Part shown: positions 42,998 through 54,272 of the stretch, piece by piece
How positions within the stretch are numbered: the first letter of the stretch is position 1
How the letters are laid out: every line of letters starts with the position of its first letter
NCBI GenBank assembly: GCA_020746875.1
Contig: JAGTJL010000009.1
Location: 124,001-188,000, forward strand
Length of the DNA stretch: 64,000 nt
Direction of reading: 5' to 3'
DNA from: Rhexocercosporidium sp. MPI-PUGE-AT-0058
Lineage: Eukaryota; Ascomycota; Leotiomycetes; Helotiales
Program-made: the position numbers and the translations under genes
The notes under the pieces: model-generated
Told to the model about the DNA's origin: nothing
The model's input: the letters and a program-made list of their open reading frames with translations, nothing else
Databases searched by the model: none

Positions 42998-45004
42998 TTG
43001 GAGGAAACTCTCCTGGTTATATGCTATTCTAGCTTGTTGTGATTAGGTGCCATGGGTAGTAACATCTTTGTTGATAAAGAGGCGTGGTGATTGGATATGC
43101 ATCACACCGTGAAGCATGCAAGGGAGAGGAAATTGCAAAATATCTGCACGGCCAATGATATAGACAAAAAGGTATGGAAGTGCCAAAGTCATATCCGTTA
43201 GAGGAATATGCCTTCTTCCATAGATCTTTCAGCGGCACAGCAATCAAATACATCCCCTTCTTTTGACAATTACAATACTCGCGTTAAATCATATCCTTCG
43301 ACCAAGCTTTGAAAGCACCCAGAGAAAAGTGCGATTTGACATGACTCACAAACTTTGCCCCAAGAATCATTGTTCCGGCAGACACCTCTTTGATCTGGGT
43401 TGTAGCATGCAAGAATTTCTGGATACTTCCAAGGCGCAGCGGCGCCTGCCTGCCATTGCAGTTTTGCTTAATTTTGGGTACAAAAACCTGAAGTGATTGT
43501 AATTTACACCCTGTGATTGCCTGCCTTCTCTTTCATTCATTTGATCGATCTGTCCCCTCCCTGTTGCTATGCACTATGGCACGAGACAGAAGATAGGCGC
43601 TTGAATAACATAAGAAAGGAGGCAGCGATTGGTCGTGTGAAGCAGAAGGGTGATTGAATGTAGCCGTATTTTCATTCATTCCTCCAGCCATTTGGCCTAT
43701 ACCAAAGTGAAGGATAGCAAAAAAAAAAAAAAACCAGGCATACGCTTACAAACATTAAGCAATCGCTGGTAAAGAAGGGGCAAAGCAGTTTTCTTTATCT
43801 TAGTGATTAATAAAGACGCTTGTCAGGCAAGCTCAGTTCAAACTGCTTTGATCTGGGATGAAATTAACAAATGCACGCCGCTCACAATCAATCTCGTTTG
43901 TAGCAAATCAAGACCGAGTGAGTGTGGTATCCATGAATTGTGAAGACTTTCAGATTTTCGAATATTGAGCAGCTGGTGGGCCTTGCATCTGCATATCACC
44001 GCAAATGCTGTGCCACCACGGAGCCATCTCAGAAATTCGAATCGCCGCTGCGGTGCTAAAATTTCGGGTCCGACCGCTAAAATGTAGATCAGTAAATCAG
44101 TAGATCTCTAGGGTCCAGGATTTTGTACTGTCGGTCGCTCGTTCTGTCTTAGACTCTCGGGAGCCGCCATGCTGGAGCGTTTGACAGTTGATGTGCTACT
44201 GTCCGGAGGCTACACCATACTTTCGTGTTGGGAATTTAAAGTCAGTGGTTCTCGAGTAGAAGTGGAGCCTGTGAGTGCAGCTGAAATCCGATGGAAGGAC
44301 ATTTTGAAACGATAATTAGAAGTCCAGCTAGAGACTCAGTACGAGTTTCTGGGGTCTGAGGGGAAGGGTTGAGCTTGGTTATGTAGCTTCAGATATATTG
44401 CTTGCTATCAAATGAGTCTTCGCTTTGTCCATAATCATCAACCCGGATCATGTTGAAGATAGAGTATTGGTGTCTGTTTGCTTGCTACTGTAACTTGACC
44501 GGACTCCGGACGTATGCAGTTGCCCCCCTGAAGCCGCCCGGTTAGCGAGCCTATGAAGCGGGCGACAACAAAACAGCCACGTCTTGGCGAGACTCTCCCC
44601 TTCTCAACACTGTACGGACATCCGATGGCCTCACGGACAGCTCAATCAACGCACAACCATAGCACCCGCAGGGGACAGACGGCGTTGATGGCTAAAACGA
44701 GAATGACACAGAAGCCCGCATTCCATTTCGGCCATGCGAAGGCGCGAAGAGGCGAATGTCCGAATCTATTTTCGATGGGAAACGTCCTAGCTGGGCACGG
44801 CAGAGTTGGTGGAAGGAGACGAAGCTGCTGTGTATATAAAGAGTGAGCGAGGTTCCTCTTTCCGGACAAGATCTTTATCAGCATCGCCCAGTCAATCTAT
44901 ATCTCTATCAATCGATCAGACCGGTTTTGATTTCAGTAATATACCTACACCCTTTCATCAGCTCACTCACTTGCAATCGCCTTACTACAACGAAGTCTAT
45001 CATC
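42998..45004. promoter_or_regulatory. 2-kb upstream region of the naphthol reductase gene
   Basis: No coding exon is supported. A run of 15 A lies at 43719-43733. GCTAAAAT words recur at 44045-44090. A TATA box lies at 44833-44840. The frame at 44553-44846 has no family features. Confidence 0.45.
44833..44840 (+). promoter_or_regulatory. TATA box of the naphthol reductase gene
   Basis: TATATAAA 165 bp before the ATG at 45005, followed by a C/T-rich leader. A well-formed TATA box fits a regulated, stage-specific gene such as a melanin gene. The transcription start is not known. Confidence 0.55.
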
Positions 45005-46138
45005 ATGGCGACTAACGGAGAATCAAACGGCTTTATCAATGATAGTGTTCCAGTAGAGGCTCCTGTGGAAGCTCCTGTCGAGGCTCCTATTTCAAATGGC
45101 AATGGACATGTCACAGAAGCCGAGGCCGCTCCAACTCCAGTTGCCGCACCAGCTTCAACACCTTTGATCTCGACTGTTCGTGGGCCATTGGGTATTGGAT
45201 CTGCTAGTCTTCAGGGCAAGGTAGCACTCGTGACCGGGTCAGGTGAGTAAATTAGACATCTGAGAATGAGCTGTGATGCTGAATATGAGAACAGGTCGAG
45301 GAATTGGTCGCGAGATGGCTCTCGAGATGGGACGTAGAGGGGCAAAAGTCATCGTCAACTACGCTCACAGCTCAGAAGCCGCCGACGAGGTCGTTGCTGA
45401 GATCATCAAGTCAGGAAGTGAAGCCATCGCCGTCCAAGCAAACGTCTCCGTAGTCAAGGACATCATCTCCTTGTTCGCGCAAGCCGTTGCCCACTTCGGC
45501 GAGCTCAACATCGTCTGCTCTAACTCAGGCGTTGTGTCTTTCGGCCATGTCAAGGATGTTACCGAGGAGGAGTATGATCGCGTGATGAATATCAATACGC
45601 GTGGCCAGTTTTTCGTTGCGAGAGAGGCGTACAAGCACTTATCTATTGGTGGTCGTTTGATCTTGATGGGAAGTATCACTGGTCAGGCTAAGGGCGTTCC
45701 AAAGCACACTCTGTACTCTGGAAGTAAGGGTGCCATTGAGACATTCGTCCGCTGCATGGCTATTGGTAAGTCTCGATTCTGCGTTTTTTTCCCCAGAGAA
45801 CATTTACTTACTATTATAGATATGGGTGACAAGCAAATCACAGTCAACTGCATAGCTCCAGGTGGAATCAAGACCGACATGTACCACAAAGTCTGTAGAG
45901 AGTATATCCCCGGAGGAGAGTCTCTCAACGATGATCAAGTTGATGAGGTGAGATCCACTTCCTAGGTTCCTACCTATTTGATGCTAACCTGACTTCACAG
46001 TACGCATGCACATGGTCTCCATTGCACAGAGTCGGTCTTCCTATCGATGTTGCACGCGTGGTATGCTTCCTTGCTTCGCAAGACGGTGAATGGATCAACG
46101 GAAAGGTTCTTGGGATTGATGGTGCTGCATGCATGTAA
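45005..46138 (+). CDS. trihydroxynaphthalene-reductase-like SDR (DHN melanin)
   Basis: NADPH-dependent reductase probably acting on 1,3,8-trihydroxynaphthalene (and possibly the tetrahydroxy precursor) in DHN-melanin synthesis. Four exons: 45005-45242, 45295-45765, 45820-45947 and 46001-46138; phases 1, 1, 0; 324 residues. The cofactor loop TGSGRGIG spans 77-84, [11 protein letters not shown] is near 155-165, Ser206 is in [20 protein letters not shown], and Tyr220-x3-Lys224 completes the site. [18 protein letters not shown] and DGAACM at the end closely match Magnaporthe 3HNR, whose C-terminal residue is Met rather than the Ile of 4HNR. The first ~55 residues are a low-complexity extension ([13 protein letters not shown]). 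No PKS or scytalone dehydratase gene is nearby. Confidence 0.9.
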
Positions 46139-47194
46139 AGCGGAGCGCAGTCTGGTGGTGTAGTAATTAGAAATCCATAATCCGGAATTCACATATTTTT
46201 CAAGCTAAGATAATTTCGCTTAGTGGCTTGAAGGATGCTGTGTGATATATTTCTGAACAATCATAGGTGAGATTTTTGACGAGTATGGAAGAAATTACAA
46301 CATGGTTGGCTAATACGGAGCCGTCTTCACCCATTCAGCTTATGTTGTATTCCAACTTTAGAAGGCACTGAGGGAGAGTTGTACGGATGATCGGACGACA
46401 CATCTTCCGAAGTAAACAATACTACTCAATAATTTCCAGAATCCATTTCAAAACCTCGCAACTCCAATCATCAAACCAGCCCCGCAGGTAGCCCCGGCAG
46501 ATCGCCTCTCCAGCATTCTGAGAGTACCTGAGATGACGCATTAGGAGAATATTGTCCGAGCACAGATCTCATCACCCTGATGGCAAATGGCCTTCGTTTG
46601 AGTAGGAGTAGGAGTAGGAATAGCCTGGACCAATAGAAGTGTGAAAGTGATAAACAAGGATGGGGGATCACATAATAAAACGGCAGAACCAAAGGAAATG
46701 TCTGGCTGAGATGGAGTTATTGTTGTCGTTGAGTCCAATATGTGAAGCTCTTTAAGACTACTAACCCACATACTTTTCTATCCGCATGCATTACAAGAGA
46801 AACAATTCCCAGGCACTTGCAGAGAACATTGGTGAGCATTGAGAAAACAAAACAGGTCTGAAGAGTAGTAGCATTGGTCCGCGCGAATAGTCAGAATAAG
46901 CCTTTGGGTCAAGGTTTGCACAGTAATTGAGGATAAGGCAAACTATTATACAACCATCTCATGCTCGCATCAAATCATCAGTCCCCGTCCCTTATTTTCA
47001 TGCTTCTTCATCACCAGATCCGAATACCGGTATATCCATGGTTTCATCCACGCTATTCACAATCTCCTTGCTTTCCATTCCCTATGTTCCAGATGCAGCA
47101 AGGAAAGGTTTTCGTCCTTTCATCCCATATAAACGCCATTCGCTCCAAATACAATGCAAAAATGCCAATCTAAGTTCGAGAAGAGAAAGAAGGT
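46139..47194. other. convergent intergenic region
   Basis: 3' ends of the naphthol reductase and surface protein genes. No gene, tRNA or strong repeat recognised. Confidence 0.4.
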
Positions 47195-48410
47195 CTACCG
47201 ACGGGTGTGACGGGTTCCCCTGCTTTCCCTCGTTCTGCGGTCTGAACTTGCACTACCTGAGAGTTTTGTTAGGATAGGTTTTCCAAGAGAGGGGGACTTG
47301 GTGTAACTTACTTGCGCTAGTGCCCGTGTATGAATCAGAGTAAGTGTACGATGAAGTACTGACATCTGATCTGTGCGACTTCGTCTTCTTGTCATGGTTC
47401 CTCTTCAATCCCAGAACGGCTGCTAGACCGAGGAGACCGGCACCAACCATGCCCAGTCCACCGAATCCACCTTCCTTCTTCCTCTTCTCGGTCACTCTGG
47501 CGGGTCTGGAGCCTCCGAACCATCCAGTGTGCGTGTCTCGTCTGGATGCTCCTCCGGCGTGGCTTCCGTGTCGAGAGTATCTCTCCTCGATGACCTCTAC
47601 TCGCTCAGTAGATCTGTGCCTCTTCTTTCCGAGACCAAAGATAGCAAGAAGGCCATCGAAGCCGGCTTTAACAATGCAGCAGAAGCAGAGGAGTAGGAGA
47701 AGAATTATACCAGCAATGACACCAATGACAATTCCTGCAATTGCCCCCGCACTTAGCCCACCACCGCCATTGTCTTGAGTGATGGGAAATGTGCTGCCGC
47801 TTGCGGTGGCTGGGGCTTGGAAGGGAACAGTTGTCGTGGCCGAGGTAATCAAAGTGGCTGTAGAGACTCCTCCACTGGTAGGTCGAACTGGAGCGACGTA
47901 TGTACTGGTTCCGAGATATGTCGAGGAGTATGCGGTGCATGAATTGGGACCAGCACATCTCTGGTTGGCAGCACAGCAGATCTTGTCGCAAGAAGATTGC
48001 CCCAAGCTTGTTGTGCAGATGAGAGGAGTGTCTGCTGCGGTTGGTACAGGTGCTACGACCACTGCGGTTGTCGAGAGTGCGTAGCTGATTGTTGCTGTCT
48101 TGGTTCTGAGATCCGTCTCAGTCCAGGTGGTTGTGTAAACTCCATATCCTCCAGCTCCTCCGGCGCCGAGAAGCCCAGCAGTCGCAGTACAGCCAGCTAT
48201 GTTCGCAGTTGTGAAGCATCCTTGACCTGCTGTACAACAGAATTGGTTTTCAGAGCCACAGTACATAACACATTGTCTGGGTTGGAGAAATGCGAAGCCG
48301 AGGTCGTGTAGTTCGTCCTTGGGGTATGGTCCGGCATTGGCGAGATCGGTTTGCGAAAGTACCACGACGAGGAGGGAGAGAAGACTCGAGGGAGCCTGTG
48401 AAAGTCGCAT
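47195..48410 (-). CDS. Cys-rich single-pass surface protein
   Basis: 386 residues; exon 1 48410-47312, a 55-bp intron 47311-47257 (phase 1), exon 2 47256-47195. A signal peptide (SLLSLLVVVLSQTDLANAG, residues 9-27) leads to a Cys-rich segment (QCVMYCGSENQFCCTAGQGC) and a second Cys cluster (SCDKICCAANQRCAGPNSC), then a Ser/Thr-rich stalk that is probably O-glycosylated. One membrane helix follows (GAIAGIVIGVIAGIILLLLL, near 222-248), with a basic cytosolic tail (KKRHRSTERVEVIEERYSRH) ending in Ser/Arg repeats. The layout resembles Mid2/Wsc-type wall stress sensors, but no WSC domain is present. Ligand unknown. The start ATG 48410 was chosen because the preceding frame is not signal-like. Confidence 0.82.
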
Positions 48411-50958
48411 TTTTTCGTTTTGGGTTGAGAGAATCGAAATGAGTCGTTTGCTTCTTCTTGTTCGAATCGCAGTCGATATTGAGAACTCGCAGCTGCAGCG
48501 GTGTGGTGGTAAGAAAACCCCCGCCTTCAAGCTCCGGAAGCTTGCAAAGCAGCAAACGAATGTGTGAGTGTATCTGCGACCCTAATGGCAATCGGCCTTC
48601 GGAAAAGCGATGCACACGAAGTCTAGAATTAGAGAGAATGACTGCAATGTTTGTGTGAGAATGGGAAAGGGAGTGTAAAGGGAGACTTAGAGAAAAGTAG
48701 GAGGTTGATATTGTTATTGGTTTCCAGCCCCCCAATTACCAGCCCTCCGAATTCTTTTTTATTGCGCACACCACACACGAAAGCGCACTAATGGACTCGT
48801 ATAGTAGCTATATTATCAAATCGATGTTGTATCAGGTATTATTGATAGTGGACGAGTTAAGGTGTGTGTGAGAGTATGCGGGTTGTATGCAGCTTGCCTA
48901 GATTTGCAGTGGTGTGGGTGCGATGGAGGTCTGGATGCGCGGAACCGATTTGTTGACTTTATTTTCGGGCTTATCGCGACTCGCTGATAGTGGACAGGGC
49001 AACCCGAGTCTATCTCGCTTGGTGGTCTGCAGTATCGCTGTCCCGGACTGCATGAGGGGACGGACTACAAAACCTGATCCATCCTCTGATCGCAACTTTC
49101 AACTCTGGAAAGGTGCTCTGCATGACATCACATCTCAATGAGAATGTCAACTTTTCTGACTGTCCGATCTTTACGGCCAGGAACATCCATTCAGCTTGCT
49201 GTGAGCAGCTTTTTTACTTATGATATCTGAAAGACTGCCCTACAATGAGGCATCATCATGTGAGGAACTGCATTGATGCCTGGCTGCCTTAGAAGAGCAT
49301 CCTGAGGTAATCCAAATTATGAAATGTCCAAAGCAAATTCGACGAAAACTCGATACTAATCCAGATACGGGGCATGAAAGAGTGTACCCGAAAGGTTTGC
49401 AGACCTTATGTTACCACTATTTCAAAGTAACACTTACATATAACAGCAGCTTACCATGTCTCAATTGGTTTAATCTCACAAGAAAGAGAATTAAAATCCG
49501 ATTCTGGAGAAGAGTTTATTTTGATCTAACCAGTTGTCTCTTTCCCGTCAAGATGCAATGTCTTTCTCAAAGGTTGCTCTGTCTTGTTCATTTCATCGTA
49601 GAATATAAATTTCAAGCAAGCTCTTCAACAAGCGAGAGACTACCAAAAACACCCATCAGAGGCTCAATTCCTCTACAAAAATTTATTTTCTTTGTTAGTG
49701 CTCGCTGTTATCAAGAAACCTCCCAACGTTTGATCTTAGACAACTCGTTGTATTCAATTGTACCATCTCTACTAGATCCAAGACCCCAATTTCATCAGGA
49801 AGGACCACAAAAAGCTCTCGCCTGCACGTCGATCTTCGCTCATGACCAATCGACCTCTTTCCGGGCTTTCCAAAACCACTAAATCATCCCGAGCCCAAGA
49901 AGAGCTCTATCAGTCTAATATGTCCCTATTTGTAGTGATGAATTCTTATTAGCAACGTCAAGAATTCAAGAACAGAGAGTCTGAACATCAACCCGGCTTT
50001 TGCCCCGGCTCCTTTGCAAATCTCCAAACATTGATGAGTACTTGTTGCAGTATCCCAAGTAGTCGGTCACATGCTCGTAGCCTTCCTTCACTCTTGGGGT
50101 CGGGTCAATGGCTGCCAAACCCATACCGCGCGGTTATACTCCGTAGTGCACTTCTGGCCATGTTCTGATATGTTTTGAGACGGCCGAGACATTCTGAAGT
50201 GAAGGCGAGGAGGACGCGGCTTTAGGTAAGTTACAGTACAGTCCTGTAGGAATAGCTGCTGCGCCACACCCACATGTTATGAGATAGATCTCCGCGCTCT
50301 GAATCTCGGCCAGTTCTCAACACCCACCTTCCCCTGACCCATGTCCAGCTGCAGAGGCGGTTCCAGCGGTGTACCGCGGTCAAATCATGAAGCGCCAGCA
50401 GTCAATATTTGCCCATCACCAAAACGAAGCCCAACCCAATGCATCGGCTTCTGGCCCCTCTGTCCGTGACACGATACTATTACGAATACATCAAGGTATT
50501 TTGCAGTAGTATGCATTAGCAGGCGGGGAGCTTTACCTGGCAATTATACTTGGTACCACTTAGACGCCGCCAGATATCGCGACCTGCCCTGCCGAGATCA
50601 ATTGGATGTGGCAGGCTTGCAGATCCCAGGTGCACCTCCAATCGCGATAAAGAAGGGCGCTTTTTTTCGCCTCACCTGCCCGCACCTGCTTTATCCAGTT
50701 TCTGTGATATGTCTCGAGAGAGATCCCCTCTTTGTGAGCATCGTCTGCTGTCTTGTCTTCATCTCGAAGACTGAGCTATTGTTAGCGTTATCGACATAAA
50801 GCTTTTGTACATGCTTTGTTTTGCTTTTGTTGTGTTGGCTCTTTAAGTATATCCCTCACCGCACTTTTGAAGCGACCAAGTTCCCCAATCATACCATATA
50901 CCATATACCCGTCGAAGCTGGCCTTCGACCATCGCTATCCCATTCAATTACGGTCAAA
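48411..50958. other. 2.5-kb intergenic region
   Basis: Divergent upstream DNA of the surface protein gene and the one-TM protein gene. The 187-codon plus-strand frame 49319-49882 is AT-rich, with no domain or codon pattern of a gene, and is not called. TACAGTA lies at 50232. Nothing else recognised. Confidence 0.4.
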
Positions 50959-52475
50959 ATGCCTATCATGGAGACGGTCACAATAATCAACAAGTCCGGG
51001 AAGGTCGTCAGTACCGTAAGTTTCCCCGCCCCGTGTATCTCCAGCTTCTCAGGCTAATGAACTACCAGGGCAAACACCTAGTCAATATCTTCAAAGATGC
51101 GAAGGACGCCTACCAGGACAAGAAGGCAGAGCTGAAAGCCGAGCATCATGCTCGAATCAAATACAAGAATGATCAGAAGCTCATACTGGCTCGGGAAGAG
51201 ACTCGATCAACCACCTCCTCGAGACATTCGCATCGCTCCTCTCGGTCCCACCGACACAGAGATCCTGCAAACCCGTCCAGACCTCCTCTCACCGAAAGCA
51301 ACCTCTCGCATATCTCCGAGGGCAGCGTGACTTCATCTCGGAGAAGTCGAAGTCACCATGGATCACGCAGCGTTCATCATTCTCCTCGTGAATACCTCCC
51401 TCCTCAAGTCGTAACCGAACTGTCGCATCCAACCCTCCAGAGACGACACACCGACTTCCCGGATGCTTCCCCCAGCGCTGTCTCCGGTACACTCCCACCA
51501 CCATATAGCTCGCAGCTCTCACGAATGCCACCTCGTAGTCAGTCGAATCCAGACTTACACGCAGAAGATATCGACATGCATCTCGCATATGGAAAACTCC
51601 CTCCCGACCTACAAGTGGCACAAGTGGATGATGAGCAGAAAGAGTTAGAGCTGAAGGCTACAATGAACAAACTGGACGAGTTGCTATTGGAAGCGCACTG
51701 TTTACAGCATTCCGCTACGGCCATCATCGCGAATCTGCAATCCAATCCAGAAGCAATGGCAGCTGTTGCTCTGACTCTCGCTGAGCTCTCTAATATCTTG
51801 ACGAAGATGTCTCCGGGTATCCTCACGGCCTTGAAGTCCTCGTCTCCAGCAGTGTTCGCTCTTCTTGCATCCCCTCAATTCCTGATTGCGGGTGGAGTTG
51901 CGCTTGGAGTCACGGTTGTGATGTTCGGTGGCTACAAGATCATCAAGAAGATCCAGGCTAACAACGAAGCCCACAAAGAAGCCAATCGGATGGAGGAGGC
52001 AATTGTGTATGAAGGCACAGAGATGGGCAGCATTGATACTTGGAGACGAGGCATTGCTGACGCAGAGGTCCAGAGCGTGGCTACCAGCGTTGATGGAGAG
52101 TTCATCACGCCTGAAGCAGCACGACAGAAGAAAGAGCGTATCAAGGAACGCAGAAGAGAGGAGCGTCGTGGAAAGAGTGTTCGAGCTGAAAGTGTGGTCA
52201 GCGAAAGCGTGAGAAGTGAACGTACCGTTCGGAAAGCGGGTAGCGAATCTACTCTTCGTCAGCGAGACATCCCTATCCGGTCTTCAAGTACGGTGGCTCC
52301 GTCTGAGAGTGGGCGTAGCTCGAAGAGCCGCAAGGAGAGCAAGGGGAAGGAGATTGTGGTCTCCGAGAAAGAAAAGAAGAAGAAGAGTGCGCTGTCTGTC
52401 ATTTTCAAGCGTAGTAAAGAGAAGGGGAAGGATATCCGAGAGAGTACCGTGTCGCATCGTCCTCTGGTTGTGTAG
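50959..52475 (+). CDS. charged protein with one membrane helix, function unknown
   Basis: 487 residues; exon 1 50959-51015, a 53-bp intron 51016-51068 (phase 0), exon 2 51069-52475. MPIMETVTIINKSGKVVSTG leads into KHLVNIFKDAKDAYQDKKAEL. The middle is Ser/Arg/His-rich and disordered, followed by helices (LKATMNKLDELLLEAHCLQH, AVALTLAELSNILTKMSP) and a membrane segment near 285-310 (QFLIAGGVALGVTVVMFGGY). The tail is very basic (KKERIKERRREERRGKSVRA and KEKKKKSALSVIFKRSKEKG). I have no family name. The helix-plus-glycine hairpin could be membrane inserted. Confidence 0.72.
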
Positions 52476-54272
52476 ATGGATGATAGCCGAATGTATCAAA
52501 CATTTACACATTAGGATGATAGCGACGGTTCTCCCATTTCTTTGCATCAATTGCGCGGCATCCGAATACCACTCAACTTCAAATCTTCGGCTAGCGGTTC
52601 AAGCGAAGATTTTGTTACGGATGTCAAATTGGTGGAATGTGTCACCGCCGCCAGGCTGTACATACTTTCTTCGCTTCTCAAACACCCCACTATGCGACGC
52701 CACGGTCTAAAAAATTCATCACATCGAAGGTGCCGCAGATATCGACCAGCTCATAACGGAATGGACATGGTCCGCGCTAGGCCAGATCGAACGGGGAACC
52801 AGTCCGTTCAATCCGGAAATGAGGTCTGGGTTGGATGAAAAGAAGTGGCACACAACGACAGAAGTGTCCAAAATCTGACTCGTAGACTCGTCTGTTTATT
52901 CTCGGATGCATGTATCTCTGTGACTGGAGAGGAACGGTATTCCGGGGTCCAACGAGTACGAATGTTGTGGCCAATAATTAGGCGAGCCTGGAAGTGTATG
53001 ACGCTTGCTTCTCCAAGCGAGTCCGAAAGGGCGGGTAGGCCGGCTTGTATTTTGGTTTGGACATTTCAGACAGTCTACTCTTGCATGTTATCTGGGAAGG
53101 TTATCTGATGGCGGCATGGTTATGATAACTGTTTTATAGAATATGTAATTTCAACTCTCAAACCCCACCATGATTTACAACAAAGTACCATTATTGTGAT
53201 ACTAGTTAAGGTACTGCTTGGTACTGTTGTTCCCAGCACTCTGCTTAGAACACGGAATCTTTCCCAAGTCAAGTATAGATTCATCGACTCCACCAGCTCA
53301 AGCGTCACGGCTGCAGACGGGTGCTCTGCCCGAGAGAGGAAAAGCGTCGATTGACAACTCCTCCATAGTCAAGTTCATAACGACTCCAGATCGTAGCTTA
53401 CCCAATTGTTACCTAGTGACTTGGGCCACGAGGTTGCCACTCAGAAATCGTTGGAGTGTACTATAGGGTTTTGGCAGAAATAATGGACATGATTATGCAA
53501 TCGAATGCTCATGTGTACCTCTTATTTTGGGTAAAGCTCTTTGATCTTGAGTCGAGGTTTTTAGTAAGGAAGTTGGCGAAGTGGGGGTTGCGGGTGTTAG
53601 TGATGTCCATCCAGGGTGCAATAACTTTGGATATCAAATCCTACAGGTGGAGGTGGGGACATACTGTACATGGGCGCAGCATTATTTACAACGGTTGAGG
53701 GTATGCAGGGACTTAAATAGTCATGTTATAATACTTTATTACCGTGCATTCAAGTGCCTTACATTTTACAAATAAAGAGTCGCTATCAAATCAAGCCCAG
53801 TAACCCCTGCTTCAAGACCCGTTCTATTTGTGGCGTCTAGACGGGGCATCGGCGATCCCTACATTGCTTCGGACACCCCAACCCTCCACCACTCGTACAA
53901 AGTAAGACACAGACACTCGACTGACTGATGACGGTAACATACACATCTACCAGAATCATGCGGCTGTTGCCCTTCTCTCATACTTGAGTATATCCTCTTC
54001 GCTTCATCCGCCGTCCTGTTGTCTCTTATAAATTACTAGACTGTTCCCTTGCGCATACGACTTTCACGAATGCACACTGACGACATCGACACGACTCCTC
54101 ACTTTTGCGACGGCCCGAGTACAGAGTACATACCGTCGACCTACACTGGTGGAAGAGAATCGGAAATCTGGCGTCCTCTCCAGATTCCTCACGGCTGTGG
54201 GCCGACTCTCTTCTACAGTCCCAAGACGACGAGTTGCAGTCCAACGGCCTTCCGCTGGACCCTGCGCCGCTG
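52476..54272. other. 1.8-kb intergenic region
   Basis: No gene recognised. The frame of the RING/LON gene stays open from 54105 to its first ATG at 54273, so an extra N-terminal exon cannot be excluded. Short frames elsewhere have no family features. Confidence 0.4.

Noticed and set aside
45005..48410. Melanin or secondary-metabolite gene cluster
   Set aside because: Only the reductase is melanin-like; neighbours are a surface protein and a coiled-coil protein, with no PKS, NRPS, P450 or transporter gene.
49319..49882. 187-codon plus-strand ORF
   Set aside because: AT-rich, no domain, no signal peptide or plausible codon pattern, and no neighbouring exon that would extend it.
54105..54272. 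Open N-terminal extension of the RING/LON frame
   Set aside because: It begins without an ATG. It may be leader sequence or part of an exon whose start is not visible, so it was not included.
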